A DNA stretch of 40,161 nucleotides from an uncultured Acetatifactor sp. (GCA_910583845.1 CAJUAB010000030.1:12008-52168); one strand, 5' to 3'; counted from the stretch's first letter, positions 1 to 11,093 are shown. Notes: generated by a model from the letters alone, not told the origin. Translations and numbers: made by a program.

Positions 1-412
1 AGCTCTTCCACCTTTTCCGTGATGTGCGTCCTCTCCACCGCCTATGCGTCCCGCACGATGGAAAAAGAAGTTCTTCCACCTTTTCCGTAATGTGCCTCCT
101 CTCCACCGCCTATGCGTCCCGCACAACGGAAAAAGAAGCTCTTCCACCTTTTCCGTGATGTGCGTCCTCTCCACCGCCTATGCGTCCCGCACGATGGAAA
201 AAGAAGTTCTTCCACCTTTTCCGTAATGTGCCTCCTCTCCACCGCCTATGCGTCCCGCACAACGGAAAAAGAAGCTCTTCCACCTTTTCCGTGATGTGCG
301 TCCTCTCCACCGCCCATGCGTCCCGCACAACGGAAAAAGGAGCTCTTCCACCTTTTCCGTGATGTACGTCCTCTCCACCTCCTATGCGTCCCGCACGACG
401 GAAAAAGAAGCT
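1..412. repeat. 68-bp tandem repeat array (at least six units)
   Basis: Six head-to-tail units of exactly 68 bp start at 5, 73, 141, 209, 277 and 345. The array probably continues past the left edge, because bases 1-4 match the end of a preceding unit. Units 1 and 3 are identical and units 2 and 4 are identical, so the first four form an exact 136-bp duplication; units 5 and 6 differ by a few bases. Each unit boundary contains a hairpin (ACGGAAAA paired with TTTTCCGT, with GAAG/CTTC inside), and a second potential stem GTGCG/CGCAC lies within the unit. The period is not a multiple of three. There are no unique spacers. The last unit encodes the C-terminus and stop of the sigma factor gene. 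Confidence 0.95.
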
Positions 413-1227
413 CCGTCCAGAAAATCCCGCATGAGCTTCCGAAGACCCGCCGGAGACTGATATGTCCTGCAAAAAGAAAACTCCTGGGATAGACCGTCGA
501 TCTCCTCCATGGCTTCCTTCACTTCCATGAGCTCCCGGGCAGGCACGGCCGAGGTAAAATCCAGCTGCGCCGGGTTGATCCGGTGATTCTGGATGGCATA
601 ATTTACCCGGTCCGCGCAGTGACATTTTCCCCCGCCGTACTCGCCGCAGTATTCCTTCAGGAAATCCGCCACCCTGCCGCGGATTCTGGACAGGCGCTGG
701 CGGTAGGCCTCGGGCGTGATACCCAGGATATCTCCGGCCATCCGGCTGTCCACTTTAAACATAGTGCCCAGAATAAAGATGCATCTGCTCTCGGGGTCCA
801 GGCATTGCAGCAGCACATTGGTGCAGGACAGTTTCAGTTCCTCCGCCAGAATGGATTTCTCCACATTCTGCGTCAGATCCGGCACATCGTCAATCCTGCC
901 GTTTCGGATATCCTCCCCATAGAACTCAAAGCTGAGGGGAAATCGGGCAAACATATGCTTTTTGTAATTTTTCAGATGATTCACCGCAATGCGGAACACC
1001 CAGGTGGAAAAGGAACTTTCCCCCTTGAAGGAAGACAGGTGGGTGATCATTTTCAGCAGGATATCCTGTGACGCGTCCTCCGCGTCCGGAAAGGAACCCA
1101 GCATGCGCAGCGACAAGTTGAACACCAGATCCTGCACACTGACAATGAGGGTTTCCAGAGACTCTTTGTCCCCGGCTGTGGCTTTGTCTGTCAAGGCCTT
1201 CAGTTCTTCGTTCGTATAATGATTCAT
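382..1227 (-). CDS. ECF-type RNA polymerase sigma factor
   Basis: A 281-residue sigma-70 family protein. Region 2 is recognisable in the first ~110 residues (LGSFPDAEDASQDILLKM, then SSFSTWVFRIAVNHLKNY). Region 4 follows around residues 160-200 (GDILGITPEAYRQRLSRIRGR), a helix-turn-helix that would read the -35 element. The tail holds the CHCADRVNYAIQNHRINP motif found in a clostridial ECF subgroup. The start was chosen because GGAGGT precedes the ATG by a few bases; the frame is open further upstream without a better site. No anti-sigma gene is visible next to it. The last roughly ten residues and the TAG stop lie inside the final unit of the 68-bp array, so the native C-terminus may have been replaced. 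Confidence 0.9.
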   Translation of the reverse strand: MNHYTNEELKALTDKATAGDKESLETLIVSVQDLVFNLSLRMLGSFPDAEDASQDILLKMITHLSSFKGESSFSTWVFRIAVNHLKNYKKHMFARFPLSFEFYGEDIRNGRIDDVPDLTQNVEKSILAEELKLSCTNVLLQCLDPESRCIFILGTMFKVDSRMAGDILGITPEAYRQRLSRIRGRVADFLKEYCGEYGGGKCHCADRVNYAIQNHRINPAQLDFTSAVPARELMEVKEAMEEIDGLSQEFSFCRTYQSPAGLRKLMRDFLDGASFSVVRDA

Positions 1228-1294
1228 GGTTTTTACCTCCCTATAACCATTAGACAATCCCACAGCCCCGGTGTGACAGGAAAAACAAAAATTT

Positions 1295-3235
1295 TTATGC
1301 TTTCTGCCATGTGTTGGCGGGAGCCCGGCAGACGTGGTTCTCACAGATATAGAAGGTGGTGCTGTCATTCAGCAGAGGATACTGCAGGCTGTCCCGGACC
1401 GGGATTACATTGGCCAGCAGGGGCAGCCGCGTTTTTATTTTCTCCAGGTCCGCGCCGTTTTTCAGGGCGATCACCACATGCTCCGGGGGATTGTCGTAAA
1501 TCAGTTTCGCCAGCAGAAACATACCGTGCCCCGCCGGATACTCCCGGGCCCGGGCCGCCATATAGCGCAGCTGCCCCTCCGCAAGCTCCCTGTATTTCTC
1601 CTCTTCCGTCAGTTGGTACAGCCTGACGAAATTGTAGGCCATAACGGCATTTCCGCTGGGGACCGCGCCGTCGTAGGACTCCTTGGGGTTCATAAAAAGT
1701 TCCGTGTTGTTCGCGTCGGTGAGGAAAAATCCGCCGTTCTGTCTATCGGAAAACCGTTTTACCGCCTCCTCACACAGCGCCCGGGCCTTTTCCAGATACC
1801 TCCTGTCCAGGGTGGAATGATACAGCTCCGTCAGCGCCGCCGCGTAAAACGCATAGTCGTCCAGAAAGCCCTGATCCGAAGCCTTTCCGTCACGCCAGCA
1901 TGTGCGAAGACGCAGGCCGTGGGCTGCATTCTCCTCCAGAAAGCGCTGCGCGCTGACAGCCGCCCGCAGATAGCGCCCGTCTCCCGAAACCCGGTGAAGC
2001 GCGCACAGCGCCGCTGTCATCATGGCATTCCAGGAGGTCAGAATCTTGTCATCGAGATGCAGTCTGGCACGGTTCTTCCGATAGCTGTACAGCTTTTGCG
2101 CTTCCTTCTCCCAGGCGGCATCCACAGCCTTGCTCCGCAAAAGATTGGGAATATTTACCCCCTCAAAATTGCCCCGCTTTGTGATATCGAAGGCCTCCGA
2201 AAACCCTCTCCCCTTCTCTTCCCCCAGAACAGCAATGATTTCGTCCCGTGTAAAGGTATAATATTTCCCTTCCACCCCCTCGCTGTCAGCATCCTGCGCG
2301 CTGTAAAATCCCCCCTCCGGCGCGGTCATTTCCCGGAGCACATACTGCGCCGTTTTCTCGGCAGTGTCCAGATAAAGGGAGTTGCGGGTGAGGGCGTAAG
2401 CGGCCGCATAGGCCAGAATCAACAGGGCATTGTCGTACAGCATTTTTTCAAAATGCGGCACAAGGAAGTACTTGTCCGTGGAATATCTGCAAAAACCATG
2501 GCCGATCTGGTCAAATATCCCACCCCTGCGCATTTGCGTAAGCGTCTTTTCAACCATTTCCAGCGCGTCCGGTCGGTCCATGCGCGCTGCGTACAACGTC
2601 AGAAACAATAAATTGTGGGGCACGGGAAATTTGGGCGCGGGCCCGAAGCCGCCGTGGGCGCTGTCAAAGCTGCGGGCAAAAATCTGTACCGCCCTCTCAC
2701 AGAGATTCTCTTCATCCGGGTTGCCGCATGGGGCTTCGGACGGTTTCAGCAGCTTAATGATCTGATCCGCCGAATCCAGCAGCTCCCCCCGCCTGCCGTT
2801 CCACTGTCCCGCCACCGCCCGGAGCAAATCCGCGAACCCCGGCATACCCTGCCGGGAATGCACCGGGAAATAAGTGCCCGCCAGAAAAGGCTTTTTGTCC
2901 CAGGTCATGAAAATACTCATGGGCCAGCCGCCGCTGCCGGTAAATGCCTGACACACCGCCATATACACACTGTCAATATCGGGCCGCTGTTCCCGGTCAA
3001 CCTTGATGGAGATAAAATGTCTGTTGAGGATTTCCGCCGTCTCCGGGTTCTCAAAGCTCTCATGGGCCATGACATGACACCAGTGACAGGTGCTGTAACC
3101 CACGCTTAAAAAGATCGGCTTGTCCTCTCTTCTGGCCTTCTCAAATGCCTCCCCGCACCAGGGATACCAGTCCACCGGGTTCTCCGCGTGCTGTAACAGA
3201 TAGGGACTTGTGGCATTTTTCAGGTGATTGCTCAT
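1295..3235 (-). CDS. Thioredoxin-domain DUF255 protein (YyaL/SSP411-like)
   Basis: A 646-residue cytoplasmic protein, normal length for the family. The N-terminal ~160 residues form a thioredoxin-like DUF255 domain starting NHLKNATSPYLLQHAENPVD and containing a CxxC-type site (STCHWCHVM), followed by GGWPMSIFM. The remainder resembles an (alpha/alpha)6-barrel of the glycosidase/epimerase type (for example DKILTSWNAMM). The family is widespread but its reaction is not settled. The start has AGGAAAGGAAGAG just upstream. It lies 130 bp downstream of purF on the same strand and 67 bp upstream of the sigma gene, so it may be cotranscribed with either. Confidence 0.93.
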   Translation of the reverse strand: MSNHLKNATSPYLLQHAENPVDWYPWCGEAFEKARREDKPIFLSVGYSTCHWCHVMAHESFENPETAEILNRHFISIKVDREQRPDIDSVYMAVCQAFTGSGGWPMSIFMTWDKKPFLAGTYFPVHSRQGMPGFADLLRAVAGQWNGRRGELLDSADQIIKLLKPSEAPCGNPDEENLCERAVQIFARSFDSAHGGFGPAPKFPVPHNLLFLTLYAARMDRPDALEMVEKTLTQMRRGGIFDQIGHGFCRYSTDKYFLVPHFEKMLYDNALLILAYAAAYALTRNSLYLDTAEKTAQYVLREMTAPEGGFYSAQDADSEGVEGKYYTFTRDEIIAVLGEEKGRGFSEAFDITKRGNFEGVNIPNLLRSKAVDAAWEKEAQKLYSYRKNRARLHLDDKILTSWNAMMTAALCALHRVSGDGRYLRAAVSAQRFLEENAAHGLRLRTCWRDGKASDQGFLDDYAFYAAALTELYHSTLDRRYLEKARALCEEAVKRFSDRQNGGFFLTDANNTELFMNPKESYDGAVPSGNAVMAYNFVRLYQLTEEEKYRELAEGQLRYMAARAREYPAGHGMFLLAKLIYDNPPEHVVIALKNGADLEKIKTRLPLLANVIPVRDSLQYPLLNDSTTFYICENHVCRAPANTWQKA

Positions 3236-3365
3236 GTTCTCTTCCTTTCCTGCCCCGGGCAAACCTGCGGCTTTCCACAGGCTCGCGCCGGAGATGAGCC
3301 GCCAGATCTGCCCGGAAGGGTACGTGGTTTGCGTGTCAGCATTATTATGCTTATCCGGCTGTAAA

Positions 3366-4826
3366 TTATGCCGGATCATCGCAAGCGCGCTCATCTCCTG
3401 CCCCTGTCCGCTCCGAAAGTTTCCTCTCAAACCGGTCCTTGCGGGTGTCCGCGGGAACGGAAGTGGGATATGTCCCGTCAAAGCAGGCGCTGCAACAGCC
3501 GCTGCCGCCGATCAGGGAACAGAGCCGGGAAACCGGCAGATATCCCAGGCTGTCCGCGCCGATGATCTCCGCCGTCTCGGATACGCTGTGGCGGCATGCG
3601 ATCAGATGCTCCCGGGAATCTATGTCCGTGCCGTAATAGCAGGGATTCAGAAAGGGCGGCGAGGAAATACGCATATGTACCTCTCTGGCTCCCGCCTCCC
3701 GCAGGAGCTTTACGATACGTCCGCTGGTGGTGCCCCGCACGATGGAGTCATCCACCAGCACCACCCTTTTGTCCCTTACGCTCTCCCCGATGGCGCTCAG
3801 CTTGATCCGCACCTGATCCAGCCGGGCCTGCTGCCCGGGAGAGATGAAGGTTCTGCCGATATACTTGTTCTTGATCAGGCCGATGCCGTAGGGAATCCCC
3901 GATTCCATGCTGTAACCCAGCGCCGCGTCCAGGCCGGAGTCCGGCACGCCCACCACCAGATCCGCCTCTGCCGGATGCTGCCGGGCCAGAATACGCCCGG
4001 CCCGGAGTCTGGCGGCGTGGACGGATACCCCGTCTATCACCGAGTCCGGCCTGGCAAAATAAATATATTCAAATATGCAGGTTCTTTTCCGCTCACTGCC
4101 GCAGTGTTCCCTGCGGGAAACCACTCCCTCCGGGCCAAACACCAGGATTTCCCCCGGCTCCAGATCCCTCTCAAACACCGCCCCCACCGCTTCCAGGGCA
4201 CAGCTCTCCGAGGCCGCCACATACAGGCCCTCCGGGGTCCTGCCGTAGCACAGGGGACGGAACCCGAAGGGGTCTCTGGCGCAGATCAGTTTCCGGGCGG
4301 ACATCAGCACCAGGGAATAGGCTCCCTCCAGAGTGTACATGGCGGCGCTGAGAGCGTCCTCAATGGAGGGTGTCCGCAGCCGCTCCCGGGTGACGATATA
4401 AGCGATGGTCTCCGTGTCGCTGGTGGTGTGAAAGATGGCTCCGGACATCTCCAGCGTATTGCGCAGCGCCGCGGCGTTGCTGAGATTGCCGTTGTGGGCC
4501 AGCGCCATCTTGCCCTTCTGATGGTTTACCTCGATGGGCTGGCAGTTGTTGCGGCTGGCGGCGCCCGTGGTGCCGTAGCGCACATGCCCCACCGCCATGT
4601 TTCCCCTGGGCAGCCGGGACAGCGTATCCGCCGTGAACACTTCGCTTACCAGACCCAGATCTTTGTGAGAGGTAAACACGCCGTCGTCGTTCACCACGAT
4701 GCCGCAGCTCTCCTGCCCCCGATGCTGCAGAGCGTACAGCCCATAGTAGGCCATACCCGCCACATCCTCTCCGCCGTTGGGGCTGATCACCCCGAACACG
4801 CCGCATTCTTCATGTATCTTTTCCAT
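3366..4826 (-). CDS. purF: Amidophosphoribosyltransferase
   Basis: A 486-residue enzyme that converts PRPP and glutamine to phosphoribosylamine, the committed step of purine synthesis. The N-terminal nucleophile amidotransferase domain begins MEKIHEECGVFGV, with the catalytic cysteine (residue 8) exposed after removal of a short propeptide. YALQHRGQES and HVRYGTTG follow. The C-terminal phosphoribosyltransferase domain carries the PRPP loop VVLVDDSIVRGTT. Cysteines near the C-terminus (CSLIGGSGCCSACF) fit the Fe-S type PurF of Bacillota. AGAGG precedes the chosen ATG; an in-frame ATG six codons upstream is less well placed. No other pur genes are adjacent, so this copy stands apart from a purine operon. 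Confidence 0.97.
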   Translation of the reverse strand: MEKIHEECGVFGVISPNGGEDVAGMAYYGLYALQHRGQESCGIVVNDDGVFTSHKDLGLVSEVFTADTLSRLPRGNMAVGHVRYGTTGAASRNNCQPIEVNHQKGKMALAHNGNLSNAAALRNTLEMSGAIFHTTSDTETIAYIVTRERLRTPSIEDALSAAMYTLEGAYSLVLMSARKLICARDPFGFRPLCYGRTPEGLYVAASESCALEAVGAVFERDLEPGEILVFGPEGVVSRREHCGSERKRTCIFEYIYFARPDSVIDGVSVHAARLRAGRILARQHPAEADLVVGVPDSGLDAALGYSMESGIPYGIGLIKNKYIGRTFISPGQQARLDQVRIKLSAIGESVRDKRVVLVDDSIVRGTTSGRIVKLLREAGAREVHMRISSPPFLNPCYYGTDIDSREHLIACRHSVSETAEIIGADSLGYLPVSRLCSLIGGSGCCSACFDGTYPTSVPADTRKDRFERKLSERTGAGDERACDDPA

Positions 4827-5058
4827 ATCTACCTCTTTTTGCATACCCGCAGCCGGCGAGTCATGCGCTGATTCATATTCAAAACATCCGTTTCAGACTA
4901 CTGCTCTGTCCGGCCAGTAATCGCACTTCCAGCGCCAAATATTTTGTCAGTCCCCAAGGCGGAGGAAGGAAACGATGCGGTGGCCTTGTTGACGGACGAC
5001 AACGCGGCAGATGGCAAAACAGGCGGTGCTGAAAATGTGCCCGCCGCTTATAAGTCCG

Positions 5059-6678
5059 TCACTCTTCCCCCCGCACACGCTTTTTCGCGAGAACCGCCGC
5101 TCCCACAAATCCCGCGAACAGCGGATGCGGACGGTTAGGGCGGCTCTTGAACTCAGGATGAAACTGTACGCCCACATAAAAAGGATGATCCGACAGTTCC
5201 ACCGCCTCCACCAGCCTGCCGTCAGGGGAGACGCCGGACAAGAGCAGCCCCCGGTGCTGCAGCAGCTCCCGATACTCGTTGTTGAACTCATATCGGTGCC
5301 TGTGGCGCTCTTTGATGCTGCGGGTGCCGTAGCAGCGCTCCAGGGCGCTCCCCGGGAGGATTTCACAGGGAAAGGCCCCCAGCCGCAATGTGCCCCCCTT
5401 GTCGATATCGCCGCTCTGACCCGGCATGAAGTCAATGACTTTGTGGGCGCACTGTTCGTCAAACTCCCCGGAACCTGCATCCGTTATTCCCGCCACATTC
5501 CGGGCAAATTCCATCACGGCAATCTGCATGCCCAGGCAGATCCCCAAATAGGGAAGCCCCTGCTCCCTGGCATATTTTGCCGCCAGAATCATCCCCTCAA
5601 TGCCTCTTTGTCCAAATCCCCCGGGAACCAGAATGCCGTCCAGCCCGGCCAGCTTCTCCCCCGCGTTTTCCGCCGTTATCTCCTCCGAATCCATCCAGCG
5701 TATGCCCACCCGGGCCCCATGGGAAAAACCGCCGTGGCGCAGAGCCTCCGCCACCGACAGATAGGCGTCGTGCAGCCCCATGTACTTGCCCACCAGACCG
5801 ATCTCCACCGCATCCTCCGCCGCCCGGCTCTGCTCCACCATCTCCGTCCACTCCGTCAGATCCGGCTCCGGGGCCGCTATGCCCAGCTCCCGGCACACCA
5901 CGGCGGAAAAGTGGGATTTCTCCAGCATCAGGGGTGCCTCGTAGAGATTGGGCAGGGTGATGTTCTCGATCACGCAGTCCGGCTTCACATTGCAGAACAG
6001 GGATATTTTTTTGAAAATTCCTGCCTCCAGGGGCTCATCGCAGCGCAGCACAATCAGATTGGGATTGATTCCCATTCCCTGTAATTCCTTCACCGAGTGC
6101 TGGGTGGGCTTGGACTTGTGCTCGTCGGAGCCCCGCAGAAAGGGAACCAGCGTCACATGGATAAACAGGCTGTTCTCCCTGCCCGCCTCCAGGGAAATCT
6201 GGCGCACCGCCTCGATAAAGGGCTGGGATTCGATATCACCGATGGTGCCGCCGATCTCGGTGATCACCACATCCGCGTCCGTCTTTCTGCCCACACTGTA
6301 TACAAACTCCTTGATCTCATTGGTGATGTGAGGGATCACCTGCACCGTGGACCCCAGATATTCACCTCGTCGCTCCTTGTTCAGCACGTTCCAGTAGACC
6401 TTGCCCGTGGTGAGATTGGAGTACTGGTTCAGATCCTCGTCGATAAAGCGCTCGTAATGCCCCAGGTCCAGATCCGTCTCCGTCCCGTCCTCGGTGACAT
6501 ACACTTCACCGTGCTGATAAGGACTCATGGTGCCGGGGTCCACATTGATATAGGGGTCCAGCTTCTGAGCCGCCACCTTAAGCCCCCTGGCTTTCAGGAG
6601 TCTGCCCAGAGATGCCGCCGTGATCCCCTTGCCCAGTCCCGACACCACGCCGCCGGTGATAAAAATATATTTCGCCAT
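5059..6678 (-). CDS. pyrG: CTP synthase
   Basis: A 539-residue glutamine-dependent CTP synthase that aminates UTP to CTP using ATP. The N-terminal synthetase domain starts AKYIFITGGVVSGLGKGI and contains DPYINVDPGTMSPYQHGEV and EIGGTIGDIES. The class I glutaminase domain has the nucleophile motif GICLGMQ and a C-terminal HPEF. Length and motif order are normal. GGAGGAAAAT sits directly before the ATG. It lies 94 bp downstream of glnN on the same strand and is followed after 232 bp by purF, a second glutamine amidotransferase. Confidence 0.98.
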   Translation of the reverse strand: MAKYIFITGGVVSGLGKGITAASLGRLLKARGLKVAAQKLDPYINVDPGTMSPYQHGEVYVTEDGTETDLDLGHYERFIDEDLNQYSNLTTGKVYWNVLNKERRGEYLGSTVQVIPHITNEIKEFVYSVGRKTDADVVITEIGGTIGDIESQPFIEAVRQISLEAGRENSLFIHVTLVPFLRGSDEHKSKPTQHSVKELQGMGINPNLIVLRCDEPLEAGIFKKISLFCNVKPDCVIENITLPNLYEAPLMLEKSHFSAVVCRELGIAAPEPDLTEWTEMVEQSRAAEDAVEIGLVGKYMGLHDAYLSVAEALRHGGFSHGARVGIRWMDSEEITAENAGEKLAGLDGILVPGGFGQRGIEGMILAAKYAREQGLPYLGICLGMQIAVMEFARNVAGITDAGSGEFDEQCAHKVIDFMPGQSGDIDKGGTLRLGAFPCEILPGSALERCYGTRSIKERHRHRYEFNNEYRELLQHRGLLLSGVSPDGRLVEAVELSDHPFYVGVQFHPEFKSRPNRPHPLFAGFVGAAVLAKKRVRGEE

Positions 6679-6772
6679 ATTTTCCTCCATAAACACCGCA
6701 GGCTGGCGCGTACCCTGAGACAGGCACACACCAGCTTGCAATTCCTTATATATTCTCCCGGTCTTTCTTATA

Positions 6773-8869
<2,097 letters not shown>

Positions 8870-8930
8870 ACGATTCTCCTCCTCTTGCCTCATTTATACT
8901 GCTTAACAGTAAATATTTCCGAGCAACCCG

Positions 8931-8994
8931 ACTACATAACGCCAGCCATGCATGTTTACCCTGTGCAGTACGGTAAATTCTGGCGTTATGTAGT
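8931..8994. promoter_or_regulatory. Perfect 15-bp dyad with nested inner dyad upstream of glnN
   Basis: ACTACATAACGCCAG at 8931-8945 is an exact inverted copy of 8980-8994. Inside it TTTACC and GGTAAA form a second, six-base dyad. The structure lies between the terminator at 9029-9070 and the glnN ribosome site, and on the glnN strand it follows a TATACT-like element. It could be an operator, an RNA hairpin in the glnN leader or the relic of a small repeat element. Which of these it is cannot be told from one copy. Confidence 0.6.
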
Positions 8995-9028
8995 ATAACC
9001 TTTCGCTCTCCAAGGAATTTCTTGCCAT

Positions 9029-9070
9029 AAAAAAAGAGAAAGCGTCCTTGAGTACAATACTCAAAGACGC
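9029..9070 (-). terminator. Rho-independent terminator between the DUF5596-like gene and glnN
   Basis: On the minus strand GCGTC + TTGAGTA pair with TACTCAA + GACGC around a three-base loop, with one internal mismatch. The stem is followed by TTTCTC and seven T residues. It lies about 45 bp past the stop of the upstream gene. It could simply end that transcript or act as an attenuator for the promoter at 9091-9119. Confidence 0.8.
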
Positions 9071-9090
9071 CTTCGCCTTTCATATTTCGC

Positions 9091-9119
9091 ATTATGCGCC
9101 CTCCCGCCGGATTTGTCAA
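9091..9119 (-). promoter_or_regulatory. Candidate promoter (TTGACA-17-CATAAT) ahead of glnN
   Basis: On the minus strand TTGACA (9114-9119) and CATAAT (9091-9096) are separated by 17 bases. The -35 overlaps the TGA stop of the upstream gene. Transcripts from here would meet the terminator at 9029-9070 about 15-50 bases later, before reaching glnN, which is the layout of an attenuated leader. Confidence 0.5.
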
Positions 9120-9940
9120 GTACCAATTTCAAAATCATCCCTGATTTTTCCGCAGGCGCTTCTGATCACGCCGCCGGAGAGAAGATGTTTTTTCATATTG
9201 CGCCGAAGAGAGGTATCCTCCGGCAAATCCCGATAATCGGCGGCGTACGTGTCAAAGACCCACTGCATAAATTCCGTGTCGGCCTCCCCCTCGTCCAATA
9301 TTTCAAAGCGCTTCTGGAACTGGAGAATATTGGATTTTTCCCCCAGCATTTCTCTCAGACTGCCGTCCAGGAGCCAGGAATGGCAGACGTACTGCGCGCC
9401 CTGCGTCCCGGGAAAACAGTCCGCGAAAAACCTCTTCGCGCTCTCCAGGGACCGTCCCACGGCGGAAGGAGAGAAATCGGCGTCCGAGGGAATGTGTATT
9501 TCGATTACACAGCCATTCTCCCCCTGCTTCTTTTCATATTCCAGTTCTCCGACTCTGAACAGATGGCCCCCCGCCTGGCGCGCGGTCCACCAGTATCTGT
9601 CAAAATACAGCCGCCCCGTCCTTCGCCGGGTTTCCGCCATAAAACGGGGATAGCATTTCATGGTGTCGAAGTAAATTTTGTCGGGAATCCCCTTTTCCCC
9701 ATACATTTCATAGACATCCGCGGAGGCCTTCAGCATACAGGCCAGCATCCCGATCCGGTCCCCGTCCTCCCCGAGAATCGTTTGCAGCTCCTGGCATGCG
9801 CTGTTCATTTTTTCATAGGTCCGAAAATCCTGTAGCTGGCCATGTACAGAGTCAAAGTCAAACGCATCCTCAAAAGCCCGTACTCTGTTTCTGATTTCGG
9901 GCTGCAATTGTATTGCGTCACACAGTGTTGCGATATTCAT
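9116..9940 (-). CDS. Acyltransferase-domain protein (DUF5596/GNAT-like C-terminus)
   Basis: A 274-residue soluble protein. The sequence pattern (LYFDRYWWTARQAGGHLFRVGELEYE, continuing to VIEIHIPSDADFSP and VCHSWLLDGSLREML) matches a clostridial family annotated as acyltransferase-domain proteins with a GNAT-like C-terminal domain, formerly DUF5596; this assignment is from memory. No substrate is known. AAGGAGGAATCCGT precedes the ATG. The gene immediately downstream of the pseudogene at 9953-10276 is separated from it by only 12 bp, but the two look unrelated. It ends in its own terminator. Confidence 0.75.
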   Translation of the reverse strand: MNIATLCDAIQLQPEIRNRVRAFEDAFDFDSVHGQLQDFRTYEKMNSACQELQTILGEDGDRIGMLACMLKASADVYEMYGEKGIPDKIYFDTMKCYPRFMAETRRRTGRLYFDRYWWTARQAGGHLFRVGELEYEKKQGENGCVIEIHIPSDADFSPSAVGRSLESAKRFFADCFPGTQGAQYVCHSWLLDGSLREMLGEKSNILQFQKRFEILDEGEADTEFMQWVFDTYAADYRDLPEDTSLRRNMKKHLLSGGVIRSACGKIRDDFEIGT

Positions 9941-9952
9941 ACGGATTCCTCC

Positions 9953-10276
9953 TTACATCATTCCAATCAGTACCTTACTTCCCTCAAACGCAAAGCCATA
10001 TTTTTTTATTCGCCCGGGTTCTATTCCCCTGCTTTGCAGGATGGCCGCATATTGTTTTTCCTCAATCTGCTCCAGCGCCGCTCTGACCGCGCCCTCCAGC
10101 GATTCTTTGCGCCCTGCGTGAACCACCTTGAACTTGATTATATACGCATCCCCCTCTTTTCCTCTGGGTTCCAGCATAATGTCGTACCGGCAAAGCCCGC
10201 TCTCCCGATTGGAGGAAATCACATTGCTGTCCTGTAATTCCACCATCAGATCCAGAACAAATCCATGATGTTTGTC
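9953..10276 (-). pseudogene. 3' remnant of an AAA-ATPase/PD-(D/E)XK (PDDEXK_9) protein
   Basis: The open frame gives HHGFVLDLMVELQD, SNRESGLCRYDIMLEPRG and YIIKFKVVHA, the pattern of the C-terminal PD-(D/E)XK nuclease-like domain of a large clostridial AAA-ATPase family (DUF1703 type). A full gene would exceed 500 codons. Here an in-frame TAA at 10277-10279 blocks the frame, and no ATPase domain or ribosome site is found upstream. The internal ATG at 10246 has no ribosome site. I read it as a decayed fragment rather than a 97-residue gene. Confidence 0.75.
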
Positions 10277-11093
10277 TTAAAGGCCGCATTGAAGAGGCTT
10301 CGTCCTTGTTCTCCCACCACTGCCGTATAAAATCCGTTTTATCTATATAAAAGCAGTTTTTTTATTACCTTTTTTTAATTCTGTATCCCGATTCCTACGG
10401 TTCTTGCCACAGAAGCATACCTCCCCATGCCGAGCAGCCTTTATATGCTTATCCCGATTATATACGCTCTAGGAACAATGTACAAGAAAAATCATAAAAT
10501 TCACACATTTGTGAGAGACACCTCCTTGCAGGTCGTCGCAGCAGAGTCTTCCCTTTCCCCGCGCAGGTCGGCATATTTTGATCATCATTTAGTCCGGCAG
10601 GGTATATATAAAAAAACTGTTCCGCTGTACCCCGCTGTCTCACCAGTTCTCCCCTTTTTGCTCAGTTTGTACGGTAAAGCAAGGTATATACAGAAAAATT
10701 GTGCGTCAGTACCCCGCTGATGGCAAAAAAGTGGATCTGGAGGGACAATTTTTCTGTATATACCCTGACATGCGGAAAAAAGCTGTTTTTCTGCCTCCGG
10801 GGACTCCGGGCAGGGTACTGGGAAGGTATTTTTTTATATATACCCCGCCCTTAGTCTGGAGCAGAATATTCCGCATACATCCGTGGCAAAACGGACATTT
10901 TTGATCATACGCACGAAAAGAGAATACATCAGAATTTCCGTTTTGGGCTCTGACCAGTCCGGACCTGTTTGGGGCAGGGTATAAAATAAAAGGAATTTTG
11001 GTAAAAGGATCGTTACTAACCGGATGGAGTACCAGGAACCCAAGGGGAAAGGATATCTTTCATACGTTTGTAGTGGGCCGGAAAATTGAGGGA
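10277..11093. other. Non-coding region with AT-rich GGGTATATA motifs
   Basis: About 800 bp without a credible gene. It contains at least four copies of a GGGTATATAYARAAAA-like motif, two in each orientation (see the nested inverted repeat entry), and a related GGGTATAAAATAAAA near 10977. GTACCCCGCTG occurs twice, about 80 bp apart, downstream of the two forward copies. Short open frames here read FFYIYP or FFCIYP because they cross the motif and are not genes. Confidence 0.6.
10600..10845. repeat. Nested inverted repeats (17-bp outer, 19-bp inner)
   Basis: The outer pair GGGTATATATAAAAAAA at 10600-10616 is exactly inverted at 10829-10845. The inner pair GGTATATACAGAAAAATTG at 10683-10701 is exactly inverted at 10746-10764. 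The outer and inner arms are themselves diverged copies of one another. No open frame lies between them. Confidence 0.85.

Noticed and set aside
1..412. CRISPR array
   Set aside because: Units are contiguous and nearly identical, with no unique spacers and no cas genes nearby.
1334..2611. 425-residue plus-strand open frame opposite the DUF255 gene
   Set aside because: Antisense shadow; composition and lack of motifs do not support a protein.
3228..4871. 547-residue plus-strand open frame opposite purF
   Set aside because: It is the GC-rich antisense of a clear purF gene, has no family motifs and no ribosome site.
4947..5480. 177-residue minus-strand frame overlapping the end of pyrG
   Set aside because: Out of frame with pyrG, Ser/Cys/Arg-rich and without a start signal.
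10427..10904. Short genes encoding FFYIYP/FFCIYP peptides
   Set aside because: The shared residues come from the AT-rich repeat motif; there are no ribosome sites and frames differ between copies.
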